DNA from: Obelidium mucronatum
Taxonomy: Eukaryota > Chytridiomycota > Chytridiomycetes > Chytridiales > Chytriomycetaceae
Reading direction: 5' to 3'
Length of the DNA: 64,000 nt
NCBI GenBank assembly: GCA_025765595.1
Contig: JAIVFH010000004.1
Coordinates: 186,001 to 250,000, forward strand
Shown: piece after piece, positions 46,190-57,440 of the stretch
How positions within the stretch are numbered: the first letter of the stretch is position 1
How the letters are laid out: every line of letters begins with the position of its first letter
Program-made: the position numbers and the translations under genes
The notes under the pieces: generated by a model
Databases searched by the model: none
Seen by the model: only the letters and a program-made list of their open reading frames with translations
What the model was told of the DNA's origin: nothing

Positions 46190-49100
46190 ATGGCTTCATC
46201 TTCTGTTGCTCAACCGGAATGGCACAAGCCCCAGGCTGATGCCCCAGTGCTCAAGATGAACAACTCAATGACTCACACCAAGGTTTGGATCCACCCTTTG
46301 TTCATAGTCCTGCGCAGCTCCATTCCATATTGATTTGATCTTGAGAGTAGACTGAGTTCATTCCAGCGAAAGGGAAGCAGGTTAATTGGTACACTTGTGG
46401 ACCAACTGTCTATGACAAGTCTCACTTGGGGCATGCAAGGTCTCTTGATATTTGATTAGGGTTATGTTTATCGATATTGGTCTCCTGAACCCCCTGTCTC
46501 TGTCTAGAAACTACATCACCTTTGACATTATTCGACGTATCATGGAAGATTACTTTAGCTACGATGTCAACTTTGTCATGAATATTACGGATATCGATGA
46601 TAAAGTAAGGGAATTCTTTTTTTTTTATACGTTGATGTTGCTTCCAACTCAGTTGACAACCAACCCCCAAAACAAAAAAAAGATTATCATCACCGCTAGA
46701 TCGCAATACTTGTTCAACAACAAGAAAGCCTCCACTTCAGGTCTTTCTCAGGATTTGATCTCTGAAGTTGAGAAGGCTTGGAGAGAATTTGTTGAAGCAA
46801 AGTTGGGGAAATATTTGGTTCAAGCGAGTGCAGACAATTTCGCGGCGCTTGTGAAAACTTTTGAGGATGGAAAGGGGCCTTCGTTGAATGATGAGCCAAA
46901 GTTTCAAATGTGGATGAAAGCTACAGTGAGTGTTTTTTTTTTCTGTGCAACAATCAACTCCAGAAGAGGACGCTGATTTAACAAACCTCCAGATTCGTGC
47001 ATTGAAAGCAATCGATGCCGCCAAAGCTGAATTCGCGGCTGGAAAGGGGAAATCCAACAAGGAGTCATCAGACATTCTCTTGGAAGAAGTGCGGGATGTT
47101 TTTGCTCCTGCATTGGATAAGGCATTGAAGCACACTGTTACGGACCACCAAATCTTTCGTGACTTTACTGGGTACTGGGAAAGAGATTATTTCAAGGACA
47201 TGGATGCTCTTAATGTTCGCCGACCCGATGTTTTGACTCGTGTCAGTGAATATGTTCCAGAGATTATTGCGTTTGTCGAAGGGATTATCAAGAACGGATA
47301 TGCGTGAGTGTTTTTTTTTTGAATTTTTTTTCTGAGAGAGCCAACTATCGCTGACCACTGCTTTTTAAAGCTACGAGAGTGAGGGATTCTGTTTACTTCA
47401 ACACACACCGATTCGACAAGGATCCCTAACCACTCGTACGCCAAACTCGAACCATGGTCTGCTTCCAACATGAAACTTGTTCAGGAAGGAGAAGGAGACC
47501 TCACTGCCAGCGGTGAAAAGAAGAGTAGTGCTGATTTTGCTCTTTGGAAGGCCTCCAAGGCTGGTGAACCAGCTTGGGATTCTCCTTGGGGTGCTGGTCG
47601 CCCTGGATGGCACATTGAGTGCAGTGCTATGGCTGGCGATGTGATTGGAGCGAATATGGATATCCACTCTGGTGGTATTGATCTGGCGTTTCCACACCAT
47701 GACAATGAGCTTGCTCAATCAGAGGTACGTGTCCTTTCGCCCGTGTTTTTTTTTCTGTTGTTTCCTGCCATTTCTTTGCAACTCTGTAAAGCACAAGACT
47801 GTGGGCACAATCTTTTTGAGGCTTGGGGTGATTGAAGAGTTGCATTTATGCGATTGCAATCATCCCTGTTACTATACCCCTTCAAATGGAAATACTCTTG
47901 CTGCAAGATAAAATAATGGGATTCTCTGATGACATGACAAAAGATTTACGTCATTTGGTTTCGTTCAATCCTAAACATCTATTCCTATCTTGTCTACTTG
48001 GCATTTCGTTTTTAAATGTATTTTTATTTGTTTTGCAGGCTCACTACAACTGCAAGCAATGGGTGAATTACTTCCTTCATGCTGGCCACTTGCATGCCGA
48101 AGGCCAGAAAATGTCCAAGTCTCTGAAAAACTTTGATTCTATTGCTGATGCCCTCAAGGAACACACTGCCGCCCAAATTCGAATCATGTTCTTGTTGCAT
48201 AGCTGGGACAGTGTTTTGGACTACAAGCAAGCGAGTTTGCAGGAAGCTCGTGTGTTTGAGGCGGCGATAAATGTATGGGCATTTGTCATTTTTGCAATCA
48301 AACCTTAACGATATTCCATTTTTTGTATTAGAACTTTTTGGTCAATGTGAAATCAATTGTTCAAGCAGTCTCCGTGCTCAACCAGAAGAGTTGAATGGCA
48401 ATCACAACTTCCATCAAGCCGAAAAAGATGTCTACGCTCTGTGTGTACTTTTTTTAATAAGAGGTTTCAACCAAAGTATTTCTGACGACATATTTTTTTT
48501 CAAGGTTCCAACAAAAACAAGAGGAAATCCATGCCGCCCTCTGTGACAACTTTGACACCTCCCGCGCCATGTTTGCAATTCGAGACATGATTACTGCTAC
48601 AAACACATACCTGAAGAAGGCCTCTACAAATCCATCTATCGCTGTGCTCGTGAAGGTCTCGAAATATGTCACCAAAATGATGCGTACTTTTGGAGTTTTC
48701 AAAGATGAGAACCCAGAAATTGGATTCACAGCTACAGGATCATCAGGCGGCAGTGTAGAGGAAGTTGCTGGCCCATATGTGAGATTGATTGCATCATTCC
48801 GTGACCGAGTTCGGGAACTAGCGAGACGCAAAGATAGCGACGGTGCAGCGTTGACTGAGCTGTTGCAGCTCTGTGACAAAATTCGTGACGAGGAGCTTGT
48901 TGACCTCAATGTTGCTTTGGATGATCGAGAAGATGGAAAAGCACTTGTCAAGTTTGTGGACAGGGAAGTTATCTTGAAGCAAAGAGAGGAAAAGAGAGTT
49001 GCTGCTGCGCGTGCTGCTGCGGAGAAGGAAGCTAAAAAGGCGGCTGCTGCTGCTGCTGAGGCGGAGAAATTGGCCAAGGGAAAGATTCACCCAAGCGAAA

Positions 49101-49273
49101 TGTTTAAAGATGAGGAAGGGCGAAAGCTGTATAGTGCTTGGGATGACAAGGGTATTCCAACAAAGAAAATCGACGGCGAGGAGGTTGGCAAGGGTGGAGC
49201 CAAGAAGCTTGTGAAGCAGCAGGAGGCGCAGGCCAAGCTGCACGAGCGATACCTTGCATCGCTGAAGCAGTAA
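46190..49273 (+). CDS. Cysteinyl-tRNA synthetase (class I)
   Basis: Charges tRNA-Cys. The HIGH-type signature is in [15 protein letters not shown], followed by [15 protein letters not shown]. The zinc-site region has [20 protein letters not shown] and [15 protein letters not shown]. The KMSKS loop is in [18 protein letters not shown]-terminal Lys/Ala-rich helix and a [16 protein letters not shown] tail end at 49273, as in eukaryotic cytosolic CysRS. ATG 46190 (MASSSVAQ) is the first in-frame AUG, yet the open frame extends upstream to 46073 with a targeting-like segment. Introns are mostly about 55-80 nt; one at 47725-48038 is 314 nt. Extra bases at 47387-47388 and 47424-47426 break the frame in conserved sequence. 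It is the only unrelated gene inside the MUN cluster. Confidence 0.95.
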
Positions 49274-49388
49274 ATTGTTCGTTTTGAATAAAGGTGTTTT
49301 GTGAGCGGCCATCGGGGTAGTGGTTTGCCGACAATTTTCGGCACAGCGCCAGTATTTTTCGTTCGAAGTTTCAGCCGTGTTTCGTCGC

Positions 49389-52300
49389 ATGCAGCAGCAG
49401 CAGCCGCCGCACGCCACCGCGCCGCCGGCGTCCGCGAGCAGCGCGAGTTCCGACCAGTTTCCGGCCGAGAGCAGCGCGAGCCGCGACGCCCGCAGCGACC
49501 GCATCAAGCAGCGGCTGAGCGGCCGCCTGCCAGTGCCGCCAAACACAAACACGAAAACAAAAGCCGACGAGCCCTGCGACCAGGTGCGGCGCCTTGCGCA
49601 CTTGCGCCAGTGGCTCTCTAACTGAACTCGCATCAAACAGATCTCGCCCGAATACGTCTCGGCAGTCATCCAGTCGCTCGTCCAGCTGAATGATTCCATA
49701 CCATGCAGCGAGGACTTCTCCTCTCCCGACGGTGTCGGACTCTGGAAAAATATCATCAACAAACCACTGTCGCACGTTCTTGCTGACTGTCTGTACCTCA
49801 AACACCTCGTGTACGCAGGAACAACTGACAGCCTGAAAGCTCCCATCGATGTTCAATTCAGAGTCGTCGATTCTCATCTTGTCGTCGGTAAAAGTAGCTC
49901 ACCAGTGAAAGCATACGGCCATATTCAGTTTGGCCAGATCCCAAATCCTCAGAATCCTCCCAGAGAAGGAACTTCGTTTTTCATGACGGAAGGCACAATG
50001 GGAAAGTCTGATTTTCCTGCTTGGCATCAGTCTGTCAATGTTTCCTCGACAAAGCTGTCAGATATCTTTCTCGTGTCCGTGTGGGAGTCGAGTAAAAACA
50101 CATTCCTTGGACGAGTTTCGTTATCAATCAAAGATGCCATTGATGCGTGTAAAGACTCTGGTGATACGGCCGTGAGTCGATGGTACACACTTGACTCCAA
50201 CGAAGGCACCCCTCGTACAAGAGTACTCTTGAAATATTCAATTACGGTATGCGCCTATGTTTTCATTTGCTTTTTTTTTGGTTCTGTGTCCTGACTATGA
50301 ATATAGGTCAAGAAATCTGTCCCAGCGGACTTGCAACCAGATTTGATTGCACCCCTTGAGTTGCAACTGATAGCCTGCCACTTTGACTTTGCTGTCATGT
50401 ACAAGGCACTCATGAAAGCGTGCCTACTCGTGAATCTTGGGGCTATTGCAAAAAGGAGTCATTCTTCAGGGAAAGCAAGTCTACTCACCCCAGAATCGCT
50501 CGCGTTATTGAAAGTTTGGGAGAGGCGGTGGTTTTTGAATTCGGCTTTTCGGCGGCAAACTGTGATGGAGCTGAAACCGATTCTTGTCCAAGAATTCAAG
50601 AATGCCGTTCCATTAACCACAACTGGTTCTTCAATTTCTACTTCCAACAATACCAAACAAATTATATCCCAAACCAGCGACTCAAACCCGGTTATTGATC
50701 TGGACTTGTCGGCAGGGACGTCAAAGCGCCACAACAACAACTCTGGAAGCAGCAGCTCAAAGAGTGGGGGTCTTTTGGAGGAAATTGAATCCGAGCTGAA
50801 GTCGTTAGTAAAATCGGACAAAAAGGGGGCACCCAAGCAACGGGAAGCGGATGTAGTTCCGAATGAGAACAGGAAGTCAGCGATTCGACCAGCTTTGAAA
50901 GACTCGAGTCAAGAATCAAGAGATGAAAATCTCGCTGAAGGAGGAAAGAAACGGGTAGCTTGGAGCATGTACTTCCAAGAAGCAATTGAAGAGAGTCGCA
51001 GTGACTCTGATGAGGACTATGAACGACGGACGAAGACTGTCTCCAAACTGATTGTGACTGAAAAGGAGCTGATTCTTCCGGAGTTGGACAGTGCCGAAAG
51101 TACGCTGGAACGGTTACCGTCTCCAACTTCGCCGTCACTTTCGGATCAATCGATCGAGATACTACAGGCCCCCACCAATACGGAACTTGCTGAACCGTTA
51201 GATGACGAATTAGACGCTGTTAATTCGTCTTCATCTACATGCCTGAATGATGAAAGTGCTTCAATTCAGAGCTCCTCGCCCGCACCTGCCACCAGACGAC
51301 CAACCAAGCTCAGCATGTTTTTGATGGATGAGGAAAGACTTGGTGTCAGCGGAGAGCTCGAGTTTGAGCGTGGAACTATTTTGCTTAGCCCACCGTTGAG
51401 CCCAAGCACTCCCAATGAGCAACATGTATCTAGCAAACAAGTCGATATGCAAGAAACAAATAACCTTCAAGAGTCTTTGCCTTCGAAGAAACCAGGTCCT
51501 CTGAGTATGCTCATTCAATCGCAACATGAATTCGATGGAGATGTAGAAGATGATTCCGATACAAACAGTGACTCCAACCAGCTAGAAATTGCATCTACTA
51601 CAGTCACCTCCGCTGAACCACAGGTAAGCATGTTCCTCTTACCTCGTGGCTCTACGGAGGATGACTTAAACGAATCATCTCAGGGCTCATATGGAATGTT
51701 GGTACACAAGTCGAAAGAGTTGTTTGGTTCCGATTCAGAGGATGGGAATGACTCGGATATCTACATTCCGTCTACTGCAAAGAAGCCATCCCCGATGAGC
51801 ATGCTATTGAGCTCCAAGCATAACTTCAATTCTGATTCTTCGTCGGAAGAATCAGATGAAGAACCGAAAATTATCGTTCCAAAGAAACCATCGCCCATCA
51901 GTATGCTGCTACAGTCATCCAGGGACGAATTCGTTTCTAGCTCTGATGAGGCTGCAGAACCAAGTCACGCAGTACCATCGCCAAAAATACTTGGCTCTGA
52001 GCATTCAGAAAGCATGATATCCCCAACAACCATTCCGTCAGCTCAAAAGAAACCTTCTCCAATCAGCATGCTTTTGAACAAGATGGAAGATTTCTCACCA
52101 GTCGAAAGAGAGCCGTCGCCACCTCCCCCTCAACAACCAAAAAAGCCATCGCCAATGAGTGTGCTATTGAGCTCGAAGCATGATTTCTCAGACTCAGGAG
52201 AATCAGAATCATCAGCCGAAAGACAAGAACATTCGCCATCGTCTTCTCAACAACCGAAAAAACTTTCTCCAATGAGTATGCTCTTGAATTCGAAGCCTGA

Positions 52301-55300
52301 CTTCTCAGACTCGGAATCAGAACAGGAAGCCAATCAAAAGTTGGAACACAACACTCAAGCGGATGCTGACAGTCCAACTTCAAAGAAACGAACACCAATC
52401 AGTATGCTGTTGAATGCGCAAGAATCTTTTGACTCTGATGAAGAAGTTGCCGAACAGGCTGCGCCAGTTCCTACCATCCAAACTCGACGACGGCGGAGTA
52501 CATCTCGGGGGCCACCAAAGAAGCGGACTCCAATTAGTCTGCTTCTTAACTCTCATGTTGAATTTGTGTCTGATTCGGATGATGAGGGTGTTCTGCCGCT
52601 CGTGATTGAGCCTGTACCAACCAATAACGACACACCACGATCCCCGGTTTCTCAATTGAAGGAAATTCCACAGGCGCCCGTCGTTCCAAAAAAGAGCGTT
52701 TTCAGTATGCTGTTGGAGAATATGAATTCAGAGCCTGAGACTGCTGAGACTCACGAAGTCAACCTCCCCAGTGACGCAAGCTCTTGCTCAGATGCTGTCC
52801 CGTCACTCGCGAAAATAAGCTCGGACATTGATAGTGCGCCAATTAAAATTCCCTTTTTGGATCGGGAAGACTCTTTGAAACGGGCGGACTATTTTGCAAA
52901 CCATCAACTTCTCTCTTCAGCAGAATCTGGGATTGAATCTGTCATTGAATACATACCACCGACTCGGGCAGATACAAATCCGGCTCTGGATACAGAAACG
53001 CAAACTCTTCCATCGCCTCCGCGAATGGAAGCTGCGCGAATGGAGCCGATACCTGTTACGGCTCCGGTAAGAGAACTGATAAAAAGGGATTCCTTGAAGC
53101 TTCGAGAAAAGGAAAACGCTCCTGCTGCGAAGCCGAAAATTGAAGAAAAGTCTGTGCATGTAGATACACCCAGTAGTGATACGGTAAGTTCTTATTCCTT
53201 ACGTGTTTCCTATGATTGATAAGTGAAATTATTTTTTTTTCAGGTATTCTGCTCTGAGTTTATTCAAACTGTTGCCAAAGCAATTCTATCGGACCACACA
53301 GAAGCCCCAATGGAAAATGACTTTTTCGGAGAGCACGGCTTGCAAGAATATGAACGATACATCAACAAACCTCTACAGCAAGTTGTGGCTGACTTTATCA
53401 GAATACCCGAAACTTCCGACGAATCAACACACGTCATTGGCGAATCCATCAGTCTATCAATCAATCTCAGTCAAGCTAAAAACCTGGTTCTCAAAGATGG
53501 TGCCCTTCGCGACGTGTACTGCGATATTCAGTTTGGTCCAATGGAAAGCCTCGATTCACGTCCATCCAGCGACAAGGTACAACCGTTCATGACTGACGTT
53601 GTTCATCAAACTGGAACACCAGTGTGGAACTACAAAATGAACCTAAAAACCCAGTCTCGTGCGGATGTTTTGATTGTTTCCGTGTGGGACTGGTCAAACA
53701 ATGACTTTTTGGGTAGAACGGCTGTTTCTGTGAATGATCTGATTGCGAACAAGTCGTCGGCGCTGTGGTGTGCATTGTTGCCTCAAGGAAAAAGACACCG
53801 TGGCAAGTTTGTTGGTGGTGAGGTTTTGTTGGAAACCAAGATTAATGGCATTCAGGTTTGAGATGCATTTTCATGCGCCAATGTTGATCGATGTTGATGT
53901 GTATTGTTTTGCAGGAAACGTCTCAAGCAATACCAAATGAAACCACTTTCATCGCGGCCATGAATAAACTGGAATGGGTTCAAAGACTCAAGGACACTAA
54001 GTTGAGGCATCAGGCATTGTTCAAGATTTTACTACGGGCGTGTCTATCAGTTGATTCATCGAGGTCACAGTTTATTCCGAATCCAGTGGATGTCGTTCCC
54101 AAAGTTGCTCTTCACTCTGCTGAGTCTGAAGATTTATTGGAGAAATGGCAAAAGAGATGGCACGTGACAGAAGGATATCGCAGCGTATTGGCTCTTGAGC
54201 TTATGTTTGAGCGCTGTAAAGCCAAAGAGTCCCCAGTTTGGGCATTATGGACAGCGTATGATGTTATACGAGAAGGACTCAAAAGAGATGCAATGTGGAT
54301 CACTGCAGAAGAGGTAAAATTTATAGTTGTTTTTTATTGTTTTGCTTTTGTTTTTTTTATCGTGAACCTTTATTTTTTGGTTTTAAGACCAAGTCCCTTG
54401 CATACATTCTCAATCAAGTTTACGTGTACTACAAGGCTCAAGTATCAAACTATAAAAGAAACTATGTGGATAATAAGCCACCTCAAGCGCTGGAGGTTTC
54501 GTTATTTGTGATGAGGATGATTTTCAAGAATCCGATTTTCCGGGACTATGCCCACCAACATAACAAGGAGCTTACCGCATAGCTTCCGAACCGAGCTAAC
54601 AGGTATGCACAAGAAATATTCGGCTGATTACTCTTCGTCTAATAGTGAGATTTTAGAAATTGTGCACTGAAGCTACAACTCTTCGTTTCCATCGACTTCA
54701 AAGCTTCTTTTTGAAACCCGATGTTCAGGATGTACAATCTCTTGTCGAAAACCTAATGAAATTCACCAGCCATGTTTGTGAAGACATTGTTCTGGACCAC
54801 AAGTACTATGCAATTCCCTTCGAACTGGAACTACCTCTTGTCAAAATAACGACAGGAATACATATCAAGCTGTTTGTCGAAGTACTGCAATCGTTTTTTG
54901 ATAACCCACTAGTTCAAGACTACAATACAAGCTATGCTGGTCTTGTTCCGAGCACTCAAGAACTTTGATGCATACATTCGTAAAGCCAACCCTCATATTG
55001 AAGAGGACCCCAACTTATGCCAATTTCCAACTATTTCACTGGTTTTCTACCACCATCATCAGCTGGTTGGATCGCTTATGGGCAGCAAAGATGTACTTGG
55101 TTCAAGAATGCGACAAACTTTGCATTATGGTGATTTGTACAATCACTCGTTATCTGTGGCGCAATTTTTGGACAAAACCTGTGAAGAATTGGACCATATC
55201 ATGAGTTTTGAGTTGAACAATGAAGTCCGACTTGCCAGTGTTTGTACAAATGTTTGCCAAGGTAAAAAAAAAACAAACTATTATTGCATAAGTTTATTGG

Positions 55301-56284
55301 TACTCAAGCTGAAAGACTATCTGGTGATTTATTATAGATGCTGAACGTTCCAATGGAAAAGTTCTGTGATTTGTTTTTAGGTCAAGGAACCTCGGACTCC
55401 ACGATACCAACGAGGATATCTTCCGTGCATCCACTACCCGCACCAACAATATCTGCGAAAAAATGAAGACAGTTGGGCTCCATCATGATGAAAATGGACA
55501 ACCTCCAAACCCTTGTAAGAACCAAAACCCAGCAAGGCGAGATCCAGGACGACTTTAACGTGTGGTTTGGTAAATGCATCAAGAGAGTTGGAAAGACTCA
55601 AAACTCGATACTCCAAGAGTTGAATGAGGAGATGGTTGCGATCCTGGAATACACTGTGATGGAATCAGTCAAGAATGAAGCAGCAGGCTGTTGTTTCAAT
55701 CAAGAGAGGCTTGTTCAAAACTGTCAAGGAAATCCAATATTCCAACTTACACGGAAAGAGGGCATCCGATACATGAAGCCATGTCGACGGAGGCTGTTGA
55801 GAACTCATTGGTGCCATTGACGCAGTACTTTAAACAGACGTTTTCGTCGTTGAGTGGATTGCCATTTGTACATCAGTTGGTGAAAGGACTGTGGGATGAC
55901 TTGTTGAGCATGATTGAACATGTGATGATGCCGGCGTTGAAGGTGGCCATGGAAACAAATCGGCGAATCTTGAACATTCGACAAATGAGCGTGTGCAACT
56001 CATCCATTACGGTTCTTTATGGACTGTTCAAGTCATTTGGGGTGAATGGGCTGGATAGCATTCGAGTCCAACAATTAACGGTAGCAATGCAGTTGTATTT
56101 TGCATCAGAATCCAGCATCCAACTTGAGTATGAAAACAGCAGGCAGCGGGGGGTTGAGAATGCATATTTGTTGCGGTTGGTTCGTCTACGGATTGAAAAG
56201 CAGGAGGATCTTTTGGAAGTAGATCGGTCACGAGCGCAACAGTGGTTGGTGTTACAGTTGAACAGCCCTCCGCCATCTGGCTGA
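49389..56284 (+). CDS. C2/MUN-domain protein, paralogue 3 (long, repeat-bearing form)
   Basis: About 2,000 aa, the largest gene here. A GC-rich first exon (MQQQQPPHATAPPAS) is followed by module 1 (ISPEYVSAVIQSLVQLN, IINKPLSHVLADCLYLKHL) and C2-1 (49840-50250), which lacks acidic loop residues (VWESSKNTFLG). Then LELQLIACHFDFAVMYKALM leads into a disordered exon of about 2.9 kb (50310-53183) with some ten repeats of a KKPSPxSMLL unit. Module 2 (YINKPLQQVVADFIRI) follows, with C2-2 (53430-53850) retaining Asp residues (RDVYCDIQFG, VWDWSNNDFLG), then the MUN region (SPVWALWTAYDVIREGLKRD, VMRMIFKNPIFRDYA, FPTISLVFYHHHQ) and a C-terminus with ETNRRILNIRQMSVCN. There is no C2 in the middle of MUN. 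Several +1 frame conflicts occur at 54950-55760. Confidence 0.87.
51290..52720 (+). repeat. Tandem protein motif array, consensus KKPSPxSMLLxSxxxF-acidic
   Basis: About ten degenerate units in paralogue 3 share a basic pair, S/T-P, then (I/M)S(M/V/L)LL, a Phe about six residues on, and a Ser/Asp/Glu run. Examples: KKPSPMSMLLSSKHNF, KKPSPISMLLQSSRDEF, KKLSPMSMLLNSKPDF, KKRTPISMLLNAQESF, KKRTPISLLLNSHVEF. Units are 35-60 residues apart. More diverged copies flank them (RPTKLSMFLMDEE; KKSVFSMLLENM). The DNA repeats are diverged, so the pattern is kept at protein level. Confidence 0.88.
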
Positions 56285-57440
56285 ACACAATGGTGTTATG
56301 TTTTTTTTTAGTATGCATCTACCTATTCATCAATCTATAGTTTTGTTTGAAGATAATAATAACACAGTCAATTTAACTTAGACATTGACAACTGAATGTG
56401 TTCAATAATTTAGATTTACATTTTATTTCGATGCTGTTAATCATCGATGAAAGTCGTCACAAAAAATGTTTTTTGAGCAGCGCCAAAGATGTTTTTCGTA
56501 ACACATTTTGCCGACGATTTTGCAGTTGGACCGGGCCCTTAACTAGCCAAAACCCACCAGAAACCTGGAGAAACAAGGAATGAGTGACAAAAGAAAAAAA
56601 GCAAGAGAAAAGACTGAAATTTCAGAAGAAGAAAAAGTAATGCATCAGACTGCCCCTTCAAGAAGAAGCCGTTTTACGCCCTCAATAAAGCAAAGAGTTT
56701 CGGGTGGGTTCTCCGTAGCCTTCTGAGAAAAGGTTCGGGTCCCAAAACAACAATGCGGCGATAACAATGAGGATAAATGGTTCATCATATGCGATGGAGA
56801 GTTTGTCTTCGACGAAGTGATGTTTACCTCATCTGGCATAAAAAGAGACTTCAGGGCTTCCAGTTAACAGCAATTACCTACCTGAAAGAAAATATGTCAA
56901 TATATGTGTCAAGCAGATCAATGAGTGTAGGTAGATGGCTTTGGCGCTCAGAAGGAAGGCAGGATGTTGTTGATCCACATAATTGTTAAGACGTTTGGTT
57001 CACATCTATAAAGAGTATCATCTCTGCACCAGAGAAGTTGCTAGGGAAAGAAGCCGTCATTTACCTTTCCATCTGGTTCTACAAAAAAGAAAACAGGGTC
57101 TCTTTTTATAGAAACTGAAAAAAATGAAAGGAAAAAGACCCGAGTGATTCAATCTACATTTAATTCAAGCGTTTCATGGCAAGTCACCATGCCTTCTCAG
57201 ATGATGTTTCATTCGACTGAAAGATACTTTGGGCACTTTTCATTTGAGATATTATTCTCATGTTTTTAGTTTTTAGAGCCATACTGATTGAATTGAATGT
57301 AAAGAAGAAGCAGTGAATGCATGCAAACCGATATTGATATTGTTCAATAAAGTAGACGCAGCGGGGAAACAGTCTCCTTGGTTATATTTACCTCTACTTG
57401 TGTCTTTTTATTTTCCTCAGTTTCGGCTACCCACTTGCAG
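56285..57440. other. AT-rich gap between paralogues 3 and 4, with weak minus-strand coding signal
   Basis: This 1.15-kb gap is mostly AT-rich. On the minus strand, 56682-56815 reads as a plausible C-terminal exon with a hydrophobic helix (DEPFILIVIAALLFWDPNL) and then FSEGYGEPTRNSLLY and a stop. Upstream on that strand are acceptor-like T-rich/AG and donor-like GT sites, and an ATG near 57280 (MALKTKNMRII). I could not assemble a convincing gene model and recognise no family. Confidence 0.3.

Noticed and set aside
47900..47960. Box C/D snoRNA-like TGATGA in the long CysRS intron
   Set aside because: I find no CTGA box D at a suitable distance and no terminal stem.
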